64,000 nucleotides of DNA, from positions 31,387,248-31,451,247 of the forward strand of contig CAIIXF020000003.1 in assembly GCA_903813345.2 (NCBI GenBank). The letters run 5' to 3'. A program made the position numbers and the translations under genes. This stretch comes from Owenia fusiformis. Taxonomy: Eukaryota > Annelida > Polychaeta > Sabellida > Oweniidae. Shown here piece after piece: positions 12,896 to 24,845 of the stretch (within the stretch, counting starts at the first letter, position 1; every line of letters begins with the position of its first letter). The notes under the pieces are model-generated. The model searched no databases. It was not told the origin of the DNA and worked only from the letters and a program-made list of their open reading frames with translations.

Positions 12896-13728
12896 TGTGA
12901 CGGACTTGGGTCCTTATATGTAATATTTTCAAGTCTTCTACTCATTCATATTTTATTAACAGTATTGTACCATTGTCAACCAATCACCATTGTGCATTTA
13001 GTTCCAGTTCTTATTCTAACAGTGGCCGGTGGCTTTTAGTCAGTGGCACACTTATATTTTTATTGTACATCCAATCATTTATGTTTAATTCGTTCTGGTC
13101 TATAGTTATGGACACCACCGTCAGTCTTTAGGTCATAAATAATATTTTGACATGCTAGCCACGTGTCATTGACCAATGGGCAAGACTGAAATTCTTTGTT
13201 TTGGGAGTTTCCTTGCCCCTTGCTTTGTCTCTGGGGAAGTATATAAGTTTCCCCACCCTCAGAAACGTCAGTCTTGCGCCCGCCGGTTTTCGCGTTTCCG
13301 CCTCTCTCAATTGCTAATCAGCAGACTCATAGGTTAGGATAGTTTAGGATACACAGAGTACATTTAGAAATAGGATATATTACACTGAACCCGTTAGTGC
13401 ACTGAAGTATTGGTGAGTTATTAATTGATTGATTGTTCATATTGCATTGATTCATTGTCTTATTGTTTATATGTCTCAGAGTACATGTGTATTAAATGGC
13501 TGGTATTGTCTTATTGTAAGTTTGTGAACACATCTTTGTATTAAATAGTTTTAGTGTGCATTAAAGAGACTTTGATTTATATAACCTTACATATTTACTT
13601 TGTTTTATTCCATCATATTTGAGTCAAACTCCCTTAATTACTTTCTAAATTCATTTCCCGACAATTAACTTTCTCCAACACACTTTAATTATCCAATCCC
13701 TTACGCCTGCCTACGGCGGGTCGTTACA
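12896..13728 (+). repeat. 5' LTR of Gypsy element
   Basis: It begins TGTGACGGACTT and ends CGGGTCGTTACA. It matches the LTR 6,790 bp downstream with no difference that I found. Confidence 0.97.
13240..13247 (+). promoter_or_regulatory. TATA box in 5' LTR
   Basis: TATATAAG lies 344 bp into the LTR, the only strong TATA in a position fitting a U3 promoter. Transcription would start near 13270. Confidence 0.55.
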
Positions 13729-13735
13729 TAAATTT

Positions 13736-13753
13736 TGGCGCAGTCGGCAGGAT
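13736..13753 (+). other. Primer-binding site, tRNA-Ser type
   Basis: TGGCGCAGTCGGCAGGAT lies 7 bases after the LTR. Its complement ends CCGACTGCG plus CCA, which fits the 3' end of a serine tRNA. The tRNA assignment is from memory of the acceptor stem. Confidence 0.7.
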
Positions 13754-14301
13754 ATAAAAAGTGTGTTTGTCAAGGTTGATTTTTTTCTATTTTTTTAATT
13801 TCAAGTCAAAAACACTTTTTGCGGTTACTTCCAAGTAACTATTGAACCATTTTGATTTATCATTGATGTGTTTACAATTATTCAGCGCGGGTATAAAAAT
13901 ATCAACTAAAACTAGGGTAGTTGATTTCGCGTAAAACAATATCAGTCATCGTCGATTATGAGCGTAATTACTTGGTAGAAATTATATGTAATAACTTGGT
14001 TGTGATCAGCGCAGTTCCGTTTTCGTTTTCGACTAAAACTAGGGTAGTCGATTCCGTATAGGCCGTACAAAAATATCAGTCACCGTCCGATAAGCGTAAT
14101 TGATTGTTAAAAGTTATATGTAATTATTTGGTTGTATTCTGCGCAATTCCGTGTTGGATTCCGACTAAAATTAGGGTAGTCGAGTCCGAGTAAATTGTGA
14201 ATATTAGGTTCCGTTGTCTATGCGTCCGTTCCTAATCAAATAGGAACGTAAAAAGGTTATTATTGCGTTCGTTGTGTATCAGTGTAAAACGGTGTAAACA
14301 A

Positions 14302-16248
14302 ATGGCGGAAAAAGGTATTTCGGAAGGCGTAGAACCGGGTGCGCCTCTCCCTCAATTTTCAGGTCGAGGTAGAGGTCGAGGTAGTGGTCTTCTAAGGTAT
14401 AAAGATGCAGAGGTATCTTTTGGCGGTGCGCCTGACAGTGGGTTGTCTACATTGAAGCCCCTTGACTCAACCGTCCGTATGGCGTCCAATTTTGACCTTG
14501 ATCTGGATAAAACAGAAGTTGCGGGAAATGAGTCCGAAAACCCGTCAAATACAAATGTGTTGAAACTGCCAAGTGGTAAACAAGTAGACGGTGGTGAATT
14601 ACAAGGGTTCACAGATCAAGGTGCTCGTTCGAAAACTCCGAAACAGAGGTTACATTTTAATGAAACGGCAGAACAAATGCAAAATGATAGCCGCACATAT
14701 GAAAATTCTGTCAATCAGGTATATGGTAGTATTCCGAGGCAAGGTTTGCCTCCGCCGGTATCAAACACTAGCGTACCCTTTGACCCTTACCGGGGCCATG
14801 AAAATGCAAAATTTTCCCAACCAATGGTTAATACAGGTGTTCCGCAAACTCGGTTGTCTGAGTATCAAACAAATGTTCCGAGGTCGCAACCGGAGCTCAG
14901 TCGAGATTTCAAGCCAAGCTACCAATCAACAAGTGGTCGGTTATATAGCGGGGCCGATAGGCCATCGTACGAGGGAGCTCGAGTGACACATAAAAGTAGA
15001 AATCAGAGTCCGCCGCCCATGGGTGCGTCACTTTATTCAGGCCCAAATCAATTGTCCCAAATTCCCAGTGTGTCCGAATCATCACTTAACTCTGTTAATC
15101 AGACAAGCCCCGAAGTTCCATTCTTTCCCCCGCTCCCTATCAATGCTCCTCATGAGGTAACCGTTCCCGAGGGAAAGTGGTCATTTATACCGAATAGCTC
15201 AAAAACTCCAGAAATTCAGTCAATAAACGTTACTAAAAGTGAGCCACAAAAGTTCAGAAAGGACGCAAAGATTGGTGTTTATGACGGAACTTCCAGCTTC
15301 AGTGATTTCTTCACACAATTCAAGATCGTTTCACAGTGTAACAGGTGGGATGACGAAACTAAGTTGTCACAGTTAGCATCCAATTTGCGGGGCGAAGCAC
15401 TTAGTGTTTTGACAGAATTATTTCCGGCCGGTGGAATTCTCGTTTATGATGAACTAGTTAGCGCACTGAATGATCGATTTGAACCCAAACACAAACATGA
15501 AAAGTTCAGAAATCAGTTGAAATCTCGAAAACGACAGCGAAATGAAGATGTTATGGCTCTCGCATATGATATTAAACGATTGGTACGTCTGGCTTTCCCA
15601 AGCGCTTCCTTTGAAGAAAGGGAAAGGAAGGCATTGGAAAGTTTTAAAGACGCACTTAACGACCAAACAATCGAATGGTATGTGTTTGAGAAAGATCCCG
15701 TAACATTAAATGAGGCTTTGCAAATGGCAGTCAAGTATGAGATTTTTCATGAAGGTCGGAAAGGCGCGGGTAATTTGAATGCGGTAAAGCAGGCCTCGCT
15801 TGATCAAAATACGGATAATAGGTTAGACAGAATTGAACTAAAATTGCAACAAATAGGTCAAAATCATGTTATTCAAGGTTCCGGATCGGTTAACCAAATG
15901 ATGCAACAGCGTGGGCAGTTCATGCAACCAAACACGTACGTTCCCAGACCAGTATATTACAACCCCCAAAATAATCATGGCACACCATTCCAAAATCCGA
16001 GGCGTTATCCAACACTACCACGTGTCCCTAGCTCAGTTCACAGTAACTCTCAAGGGTGGGAATCCAGGGGATACGCAGGTAAACACGAAACGGTTTGTCA
16101 AAATTGCGGCGAACGGGGTCACGCGTTTTTAGAGTGCCAACATAACAGAGTATGCTTTATATGCAAAAGTGAAAATCATCTCATAAAACAATGTCCAGAT
16201 AATCCGAGAAACAATGGTTTCGCAAGGGCGCAGCGATCGATAAACTAG
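14302..16248 (+). CDS. gag: Gypsy Gag polyprotein, intact
   Basis: The first ATG of this frame (14302) gives 648 residues. The N-terminal 300 residues are low-complexity, with an RGRGRGRGSG patch near residue 24. Residues of about 315-500 form a Gypsy-type capsid domain (DGTSSFSDFFTQFK, LRGEALSVL, DELVSALNDRF). The C-terminus carries two CCHC zinc knuckles near residues 599-633 (CQNCGERGHAFLEC and CFICKSENHLIKQC), the second with one residue more than usual before its last Cys. Gag assembles the particle that packages element RNA in the cytoplasm. The frame is uninterrupted, unlike the pol region behind it, and no in-frame protease follows. Confidence 0.93.
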   Translation: MAEKGISEGVEPGAPLPQFSGRGRGRGSGLLRYKDAEVSFGGAPDSGLSTLKPLDSTVRMASNFDLDLDKTEVAGNESENPSNTNVLKLPSGKQVDGGELQGFTDQGARSKTPKQRLHFNETAEQMQNDSRTYENSVNQVYGSIPRQGLPPPVSNTSVPFDPYRGHENAKFSQPMVNTGVPQTRLSEYQTNVPRSQPELSRDFKPSYQSTSGRLYSGADRPSYEGARVTHKSRNQSPPPMGASLYSGPNQLSQIPSVSESSLNSVNQTSPEVPFFPPLPINAPHEVTVPEGKWSFIPNSSKTPEIQSINVTKSEPQKFRKDAKIGVYDGTSSFSDFFTQFKIVSQCNRWDDETKLSQLASNLRGEALSVLTELFPAGGILVYDELVSALNDRFEPKHKHEKFRNQLKSRKRQRNEDVMALAYDIKRLVRLAFPSASFEERERKALESFKDALNDQTIEWYVFEKDPVTLNEALQMAVKYEIFHEGRKGAGNLNAVKQASLDQNTDNRLDRIELKLQQIGQNHVIQGSGSVNQMMQQRGQFMQPNTYVPRPVYYNPQNNHGTPFQNPRRYPTLPRVPSSVHSNSQGWESRGYAGKHETVCQNCGERGHAFLECQHNRVCFICKSENHLIKQCPDNPRNNGFARAQRSIN

Positions 16249-16499
16249 AACCTTGTGATAGTATGCGTGCATTGCCAATGAGTTATAATTGAACCAGAAT
16301 AACAATGAAAACGGAAATGTGGTTAGAATTCAAATAAAAATGAAAATAAGTGTATTAAAATAAAAATGGGTGAAAACGAAATCGTAGTGGATTAATCAAA
16401 AGTACATGTATTGAGTGCGGAGTTAACTCATTTGTCAATAGAGTCAAATGTTTGAAATCGTGTTCATTGTTTGTCGTATTTACAGGACATAAAATGTAA

Positions 16500-16815
16500 A
16501 AGCAGTAAAATTAAAACGAGATAAAGCGAGAACGGGTTGCTGAACGTAGTAGAGCGAACGTAGTAAAAGCGAAATGGGGTAAAAAGCTGAACGTAGTAAA
16601 CGTACACTTAGTAGAGCGAACGTAGTAAAAGTGAACGTAGTAAAAGCGAAACGGGGTAAAATGCGAAACGTAGCAAACGTGCACTTAGTAGAGCGGACGT
16701 AGTAAAAGTGAACGTAGTAAAAGCGAAATGGGGTAAAATGCGAAACGTAGTAAACATACACTTAGCAGAGCGAACGTAGTAAAAGTGTAATGTAGTAAAA
16801 GCGGAACGTAGAAAA
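16500..16815. repeat. Internal tandem repeat of Gypsy element
   Basis: GAACGTAGTAAAAG and GGGGTAAAA recur in a unit of about 100 bp containing AACGTAGTAAACGTACACTT and AGTAGAGCG. It lies directly behind gag, where pol would begin. Confidence 0.8.
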
Positions 16816-17469
16816 TGAGAATTAAGAATGCCAGGTTGTACACGTAGATTAAAGAGCCACCTGGGCTCCAGCGGGGTTTCTCTTGCATCTTTTAGCTTTA
16901 AAACTCAATTTGTGATGGTCAATCATAAGGTGGTTAACTCGGTGAGTACCAATAACTTGTTTGAACGGTGTGGATAATTGTGTTCTTGGAATGCGCAACC
17001 AATCGAATGCTCCTCCGACACCTGGTATCAGTTACGGGAATAATCCAGAAGACAAGACCGCCTTTTCTAGACATGTTGTCCTTGAACAAACATTGTCGAA
17101 TTCGAATGATATTCAAGTGTAAACAAAAACAAATCTGAGTTCGACATGCATAATAAGGTTTGACAAACTCCGCCGGAATTAGTTTTAGTTCGGAAAGTGA
17201 TAAAATCGATACTACGTCATCAGCAACCACGTTTAGTAGTTTAGAAAGTTTAGGTATAAGTAAAAAATGACGAAGAAACGGTTGTTGTTACTCCTCTCCG
17301 CGCAAACGATACATGTACTGTAATGGATACCTGTGGTAAAGAATATTTAGATTTGAAAATTGTGTAAAGTTTGACGGCGAATTATTGAATTTTGTCCAAG
17401 AACACGGCAATGTATGCGAATGTGAAGATGATTAATTCAAGAGGGATTGTATCTAAATTTATGCGTTGA

Positions 17470-17802
17470 TCTGTTAATGATCTAGAAATAAGTTGTTTGG
17501 TCGACACAGAGGCGACTTCCAGTGTACTATCGTTAGGTACTTCTATTCTCTTAAAAAGTAAACATATTAAGGCAAATATCACATTAAAATTGGCAAAGGG
17601 TATAAGGTACCGAGTGCGAAACATTTGCAACCGCTTTGATGTACATGGCGGAAATAGAAATTCCCATGGTATTGGGATGCGATTTCTAAAAAGACGAAAT
17701 GGTGTATTACAAATTGCAAGTCAGACATTGTATTTAGAAAATTTACCGTTCGAGTGTTCGGAATATTCCCAGGTGCAATATTTCGGCACCTTACCAAATT
17801 AA
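17470..17802 (+). pseudogene. Retropepsin remnant of Gypsy pol
   Basis: A frame opening VDTEATSSVLS matches the active-site region of retroviral-type proteases, but Glu stands where the catalytic triad DTG/DSG has Gly. Further on, the flap-distal segment PMVLGCDF appears in another frame and is followed by a stop. Frame changes and stops on both sides show that this protease is dead. No other pol motif follows. Confidence 0.65.
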
Positions 17803-18514
17803 ATGGTGAATGTAAACGCGGCCGATGTTGACAAAGTAAACAATTTTGAAACTGGGAAAGCGATGGTGAACTTGGTACATCATTAGATGTTAACTTGTTA
17901 TATTAGAAATAAATTGAGCGAGTGAACGTGATTTTAATTCGAAATCGTACGCACACTTATGTAAAACAAAGAAAGTGAAATCGTTGCACTTGCGAACTTG
18001 TTTAAATGTTTTATTATCAATTTATAGTGCTGGTTTAGACTCTACATTCAATCACGAAGGTTGTAGAGTTAATTATCGTATATTTATCGATCCGTGTTGC
18101 GCAAGTTATCTTGAAAAGTGAACGTGAAAATTGAAAGTTACTGAACGTTATTTTGTTAGTTGTTAAAAAGAACGCGATGAATAAAAGTGTATGCGTATTT
18201 CATCAACAATTGGTACTTTGGGGTCCAAAAACGTTTGAGCAATTATCAGGTGAAATGCCGCGAGTTTAGTTCATTATATATCTTTTAATTAATAGAAAGT
18301 GTATATCTGCGATTGTATTAATTAGATATGCAACCGATGGTTGGTGGTATTAATATAATTATATGCGATTTAGTATTTCGTAGATTGCCGCCGAGAATGA
18401 GCATTATGAGATATTTGTATCACTGATACGCAAATTATATTGGTTCATGCATACGATAATTAGTTTGTGAAAATGACATTGAATAAAGTGAAACATTAAG
18501 TAGACAGTGTCGAC

Positions 18515-18840
18515 ATGTCACACTTGTTATCAACAACGCCTCCGACGACAGGCAGGTGGTGTATGTTATATCTGACCAGTTATACAATGATGACAACAAC
18601 CAGAGGAGAGAGGGGGACAACCCAAGGACCAACAATTCGCACAACCAGAAGAGCAACGGGCACAACCCAGGGACCGCCAAGCACAACCAGGGGCACAATC
18701 ATACCAAGAGGCACAGCCACAAAAGGAAATAGCACAACCACAGCTAGAGGGCCTGGTGAACCAAGTTTAAACAATTTCTGACTTACTAATTTGTTATAAA
18801 GTGATAAACAGATGGAACAATTCTCTTACGCAGTGACTTG
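18515..18840 (+). other. Repetitive ORF debris near the 3' end of Gypsy element
   Basis: An ACAACC-rich stretch keeps all three frames open, one Thr-rich and one Gln/Pro-rich (QPEEQRAQPRDRQAQP). The Gln-rich frame resembles the low-complexity tails that follow integrase in some Gypsy polyproteins, but no integrase domain precedes it. The frame actually used, if any, cannot be told. Sequence from 16816 to 17469 and from 18841 to 19668 shows no domain. Confidence 0.35.
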
Positions 18841-19668
18841 GTGATGTTAATTGGATTATACTTCGTGACCTTTTATTGAACTATTGACTTAAGGTCGATC
18901 CTTTCAGTGCAGAACAACCTCAAGAACATTATCAGGGTCTCAAGACTTCATTCACGTTGATGCTGCCAATATTGATGGATATTTATTTACTTATGATAAT
19001 TATGCCAGCTGACTTGACTGTGGAATGTAATGATGTGTTATTGTTGATACCACGTGCTGCTGACTGGAGTGTTATATATGATTATACTGGACAATTAATA
19101 CCTTTTACTTTATCAGTTTATGCTTTTATTACTTACAATAACATGTTGTTAATTCATTAATTATGGGTTTGTAGTTTATACCTTTGTAATGTACAGGTTT
19201 TTTTGTACTTTTATTGTACTGCCTTGTTGGGCATTTAATTTTACAATCTTGCCAGATTGTGGATGTTGGGGAGGTTATATCTGACATGATTTATTATTGG
19301 AGGACATCATTGCACTTACATTATATTACAAATTGTATTATACTGCATCCCATGTACGTTGTTAAAATGTTGATTGTTTCATTGTTTGTTTATACATATG
19401 GCACATATTGTTACACTAAAGTGACATCTATTTTTGTTGTTCCGAAACTGTAAAATGATTGTTATTCTAGATTTATTGTAAGTAACACCAGTGACATCTA
19501 TTTATGTTTGTACTGTGAGGCTTCTGTATTTGATTGTCATGCCATCTATATTACATTACTTATATGGTTTTACTTATACTTCGACAGTTAGATGAACATT
19601 AAGGTAGCTAGTTTAGCGTTTGATATTGTATTTTATTTTATATTGTAAGATCGGGGTCGATCTTAAGG

Positions 19669-19685
19669 CGAAAGGAGGGATGTGG
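19669..19685 (+). other. Polypurine tract before 3' LTR
   Basis: GCGAAAGGAGGGATGTGG directly precedes the 3' LTR, the expected plus-strand primer. Confidence 0.75.
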
Positions 19686-20518
19686 TGTGACGGACTTGGG
19701 TCCTTATATGTAATATTTTCAAGTCTTCTACTCATTCATATTTTATTAACAGTATTGTACCATTGTCAACCAATCACCATTGTGCATTTAGTTCCAGTTC
19801 TTATTCTAACAGTGGCCGGTGGCTTTTAGTCAGTGGCACACTTATATTTTTATTGTACATCCAATCATTTATGTTTAATTCGTTCTGGTCTATAGTTATG
19901 GACACCACCGTCAGTCTTTAGGTCATAAATAATATTTTGACATGCTAGCCACGTGTCATTGACCAATGGGCAAGACTGAAATTCTTTGTTTTGGGAGTTT
20001 CCTTGCCCCTTGCTTTGTCTCTGGGGAAGTATATAAGTTTCCCCACCCTCAGAAACGTCAGTCTTGCGCCCGCCGGTTTTCGCGTTTCCGCCTCTCTCAA
20101 TTGCTAATCAGCAGACTCATAGGTTAGGATAGTTTAGGATACACAGAGTACATTTAGAAATAGGATATATTACACTGAACCCGTTAGTGCACTGAAGTAT
20201 TGGTGAGTTATTAATTGATTGATTGTTCATATTGCATTGATTCATTGTCTTATTGTTTATATGTCTCAGAGTACATGTGTATTAAATGGCTGGTATTGTC
20301 TTATTGTAAGTTTGTGAACACATCTTTGTATTAAATAGTTTTAGTGTGCATTAAAGAGACTTTGATTTATATAACCTTACATATTTACTTTGTTTTATTC
20401 CATCATATTTGAGTCAAACTCCCTTAATTACTTTCTAAATTCATTTCCCGACAATTAACTTTCTCCAACACACTTTAATTATCCAATCCCTTACGCCTGC
20501 CTACGGCGGGTCGTTACA
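19686..20518 (+). repeat. 3' LTR of Gypsy element
   Basis: 833 bp, apparently identical to the 5' LTR, followed by the target duplication TTAC. Confidence 0.97.
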
Positions 20519-20548
20519 TTACATTTTAACCCGGGACGAACAGACACA

Positions 20549-20583
20549 ATGGCGGACATGCGGAAATGTCATTTTAGAGATTG
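20549..20583 (+). CDS. Speculative short first exon next to the Gypsy insertion
   Basis: ATGGCGGACATG opens a 12-codon frame (MADMRKCHFRDW) that runs into a good donor, GTAAGT, at 20584. The LTR element ends 30 bp upstream. No second exon was found, and ATGGCGGAC also occurs inside repeats elsewhere in this window, so this may be chance or element-derived. Confidence 0.18.
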
Positions 20584-20755
20584 GTAAGTTTAACCTCATT
20601 TTACTTGTATAAATGACCATTTAATACAATAATATTGTGTTTAATCGCTTGATGTTATGTGTTTTTATATTGTTGTCAAGTATCAGTTGCATGTTATCGC
20701 GGAAAAATGGTTTCGGTGGATCCAAAACTTGCATCAATGGAAAGAATAGTAAGGA

Positions 20756-20822
20756 GGTTAAACTCAATAATGGCCCCAAGAAAATTCTTAATAATAAATA
20801 ACGCCGTTATTGAGTTTAACGA
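20756..20822. mobile_element. Small hairpin MITE
   Basis: GTTAAACTCAATAATGGC faces GCCGTTATTGAGTTTAAC with one mismatch around a 28-bp loop. Confidence 0.5.
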
Positions 20823-21099
20823 CGTTGAACTATAAAAATAAATGCCATTGTCACAGGAACTCTGCATTTTATGTAAATCCATTGAATATTTATCTGCATG
20901 CTGGAAGTTAAGTAAGTTAAGAAGATCAGATTCTTTATAACACTTGATCCAAATCTATTTGATATTCAAAATCTAAGTAAACCTCTCTATTTGAAGAACC
21001 AACTATCTATCATATTACTCAGATTGGATTAATCAATATTCTCATACTCTCTCTAGTTTGTATGAATGAATGACCCTAAACATCATGTGAAAGACTTCT

Positions 21100-21390
21100 C
21101 AGAAAATTTGCCCAATATATTACTCTAAATCAAACATAGGAGCTTTGAAATTTTGAAAAGTTGTCTGAAACAAAAATTGTGATCATAAAAAAGAATGGAT
21201 TGCTTTCTAAAGCAGTTTTCTCATTTTTTCTATTTTTAGGAATGAATTCAAATTTTCAAAAGCTTCTATAATTTCAAATAATATATTTGGCACACTTTCT
21301 CAAAAATGCAATAGATTCTGTCTGGTGACCTTTCTAAAAGTCCAACTTTTAACTGTTTTTGAGTCACATTTTCTGAGTCACACTCCTCTG
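21100..21390. repeat. Diverged copy of the palindromic element at 22128
   Basis: AATATATTACTCTAAAT, TTGTCTGAAACAA and the inverted GTGACCTTTC..AAAGT block are shared with the arms of the large palindrome downstream, with many substitutions. Confidence 0.5.
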
Positions 21391-21394
21391 TGTA

Positions 21395-22095
21395 TACTTT
21401 CTCCAGTATGTATGAATCGAAACTAGGTTAATTTCCCATGTGCCTAAACCAATATTTTATTGTTTTATTTACTTTCTGTGTATGTGTGTATGGACTACTA
21501 TTTATATTTTTCCAGTGTATATATATGAAACAATAAATTTTAACTGTGTGTATTGACAAATATCATGTACTTTCTCCAGTGTGTATGAGCAAATATTATG
21601 TACTTTCACTAGTTATTTAACCAATACTCTGTACGTTCATACACACTGGAGAAAGTACATAGTATTTGTTCATACAAAATGTGTGTTCATAAACAATGGA
21701 GTACATGATATTTGTTCATACATACTGGAGAAAGTATATACACAGGCGTACTTGTTGGTTCATATAACATGTCCATACTGGAGAAAGAGCGTAATGTCTC
21801 TTCATACACATTATAGATATTGTAGTACATTAAATTCGGTCATACTCACTGGTTTAGGTACATTTTATTCGTTCTGACACATTGATTAATTAACAAAATA
21901 TTGAAAACACGGAAGAGAATGAACAACGTTTTGGATCATGCACAATGGAGAAAGTACAAATCATTTGCTTATGCATGTTGGAGAATGGACACAAACTATT
22001 TGTTCATATGCAGGAGAAAGTACAAAAATGTGTTGATTGAAAGTGGATAACCCAGATTATATACTTTCTCCAGTTTGTATGAACAAATTAATCAA
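21395..22095. repeat. Direct and inverted repeats of a TACTTTCTCCAGTRTGTATG motif
   Basis: TACTTTCTCCAGT.TGTATGA and its reverse complement TCATAC..ACTGGAGAAAGTA occur roughly ten times in both orientations at spacings of 30-100 bp. This gives a segment able to fold in many ways. Confidence 0.8.
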
Positions 22096-22127
22096 TATGT
22101 TTCATGCAACACATTTAATTTGTAATT

Positions 22128-22884
22128 TAAGGTGCTATGTAAGTTTAACAGAAATGACAAAACAAAAATGTCAAAACCATGCTGGATTCTGAAATTTTTT
22201 TGAACCAATATAACAGAGTTCTGTTTGGACCTCCAGTCAGTTTAACTAGTTCAACATATTTACATGACCGGGAACACAAGAAAAATGGTCAGAATGACCA
22301 TAAACATGATGAAATAACCTTTTCAGCCCTCTGAAAATGTGACTGAAAAATAGCTAAAAGTAGGTGCTCAGGAAAGGTCAATGAACAGAATCTCTTGATT
22401 TTTTTCAGAAAAGTGTCTAATATATTGCTCTAAATGATACAATCTTTGAAATTTTAAAAAATTGTCTGAAACAATAATTGCTGTAGTTAAAAGGAAAATA
22501 GATCGATTTTAAATTCAGTTTTTTTCTTTTTTTCTTTTTCTGAAAATGATATGAATTTTTTTTAAATTGTATCATTTAGAGTAATATATTGGGCACATTT
22601 TACGAAAAAGTCAAAAGATTCTCTTAGTGACCTTTCCTGAGCACCTACTCTTAGCTATTTTTAGTCACATTTTCAGAGGGCTAAAAAGGTTATTTCATCA
22701 TGTTTATGGTCATTCTGACCATTTTCCTTGTGTTCCCAGTCATGTAAATGATATGTGGAACTAATTAAACTGACTGGAGGTCCAAACAGAACTCGGTTAT
22801 CTTGATTCAAAAAATTGTCAAAATCCAGCATGGTTTTGACATTTTTTGTTTTGTCATTTCCTGTTAACTTCCATAGCACCTTAA
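22128..22884. mobile_element. Large palindrome, about 330-bp arms
   Basis: The left arm from TTAAGGTGCTATG.AAGTT is matched by a right arm ending at 22884 at roughly 90% identity. Shared blocks include GACAAAACAAAAA, ATGCTGGATT, TTCTGTTTGGACCTCCAGTC and ATGGTCAGAATGACCATAAA. The centre near 22500 is poly-T/A rich. No coding frame is supported, so it is probably a long palindromic MITE or foldback element. Confidence 0.85.
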
Positions 22885-24264
22885 TTTGTATTTCCAAGTA
22901 AGATTTTTTAGAATTGTGCCTGTTTGTGAAATTTAGTCAATAAACTAACCATAAATGTCTGCAATAATATAAAAATCAATAGTGATATTTTGGGGCATTT
23001 TGGTAAAGCCTTTGGTTTGTAATGGGAAGATTGTCTTTATCACTAGAACTGTTCTGCATGGGGTCTTTTGCACAATTGATAAATTATATACTATACTAAT
23101 ACATTACTATATAGATTTGTAATGACTAGGTTTTATTCAAGTAACTGACTCCACTGAGTGTGTATTCAAATGTTGTGCTTATAAAATGTATCGACTCCTA
23201 TACTACCTTTTGAATGAAAATAAACTCTTCCAAAAGTGATAGGACCTTAGTGCACCCATGCCATGGTAAGGACCTTAGGTTGGCATGCCAAAATTTAAAA
23301 TCTCTATTAGCAGAATGTTGACATAGCATGAGTCTGAGAGGCCATAACACGCGATTGCAAAACGTTTGGCAAGCAAAACAAGTCTGGAGATCTTATCTTT
23401 GAACTCTGATCTTGACCCGGGCCCTTATCACCTCTCTATGGCTGGCGCATATACGCAACGTTTACAGGCGTTTGTTAACTCAGACGTAAATTACGCGCGT
23501 TAAGCTGTGATTTACGAACGTTTAATCACACGCTTGTTTTGCGTGCACACACGTGTGAATCACCCTTGGAAAAACATTAATTTTAAGACTGGAATGCTTT
23601 TTACTACAAATGGGTGGTAACTTATTCAATTGTTATAAACACTGTTTTTTACTGGTCGATGTTCGGTGTCTGTTTCTTGTGATTTCAAGATGGCATATAG
23701 TGATGTATATGAGTGGAGTCAACATTAAAGTGGGATCGAACCATCTTCCAAATTACCATGAATTTTTTTTTATTTAGTTGGTAGGTACGAGATTTGAAGT
23801 AAGAATCAAGAAAACATAATGATTACTAACATTATTGTTCATCAAGGTCACCTCTGTCACTAGCTGCTCGTGATTCACAGAACAAAAAAAACACATGTGC
23901 ATGTACATGTTTTTAATCAGATATCAACTTCTTACATGTGAGATCATAATAGTTATGATTCAGTAATATGGCCAATGTCAACTTGAAATTGACAACATGA
24001 TATACAATATATTCAAGACGAGTATATTGTACCTTATAAAACACTGCTCTTGAATTCTCGTCTGATATTATAGGCCATTCAAAGTTTAATATACGTTCGG
24101 CGTTTAACGTCAGAAAACACAAATATTTAAAAACCCATTTGTTATGTCACCACCAAAAATTGATGAAATATTGTTATGGTCTCCGTTTTTTTGTGGCGGC
24201 GATCGGCGGCTGGTGGTTTGCGATCGGATTCTTCCAATAACTTAAATACTGACCTGACTTGTTC
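22885..24264. other. Intergenic, nothing recognised
   Basis: No frame with splice signals and no clear repeat. Confidence 0.4.
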
Positions 24265-24845
24265 AATTTTTTTCAAAATCATAATCTAGTTTTCCAAAGT
24301 TCAAACCTGACTTTATATTTAACATTTGACCTTCAATGACCTTTTCAAGGTAAAAAATGTAAACAAAGGTCAAAAGGGTATTTTTTCAACTCGCTTCTAA
24401 TTGAACTTTTTTTCAAAATCTATAAGTTATCAGAAGTTCAAATCTTACTTTAGATTTGACCTTCAATGACCTTTTCAAGGTGAAAAGGGTATTTTTCAAC
24501 TTGCTTCAAATTGACCAATTTTCTTTCAAAAGCATGTACAAGTTATCAAAAGTTCATATCTGACTTGAGATTTGACCTTCAATGATATTCCGAAGGTCAA
24601 AAAAGATTTGACCTTCACTGTCCGTCAAAAAGGTCTTTTTCAACTCGCTTTGAATTGACCAATTTTTTTTCAAAACCATCTACAAGTTCTCAGAAGTTCA
24701 AATCTGTCTTTAGATTTGAGATTTCACCTTCAATGACCTTCTCAGGGTCAAAAAAGGTCTTTTTTTAACTTGCTTCAAATTGACCAATTTGTTTTTTCAA
24801 AATCATCTACAAGTTCTCAGAAATTCAAATCTGACTTAAGATTGG
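24265..24845. repeat. Tandem repeat, about 4-5 units of 120-150 bp
   Basis: Units carry TTTGACCTTCAATGACCTT, AAGGTCAAAAA, CAACT.GCTTCAAATTGACC and TCAGAAGTTCAAATCTGACTT in the same order. Confidence 0.8.

Larger units (their letters stand above)
12896..20518 (+). mobile_element. Gypsy-type LTR retrotransposon, gag only, recently inserted
   Basis: A 7,623-bp element is bounded by two 833-bp LTRs that look identical by eye and begin TG and end CA. It is flanked by the 4-bp duplication TTAC (12892-12895 and 20519-20522). It has a tRNA-type primer site, a purine tract before the 3' LTR, and an intact gag. The pol region is reduced to a broken protease remnant; no reverse transcriptase, RNase H or integrase motif is present. 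It is thus a recent but non-autonomous copy that must use enzymes supplied in trans. Confidence 0.95.

Noticed and set aside
18957-19453. Possible env gene in the Gypsy element
   Set aside because: The short frames show no signal peptide plus membrane anchor arrangement and no known envelope motif.
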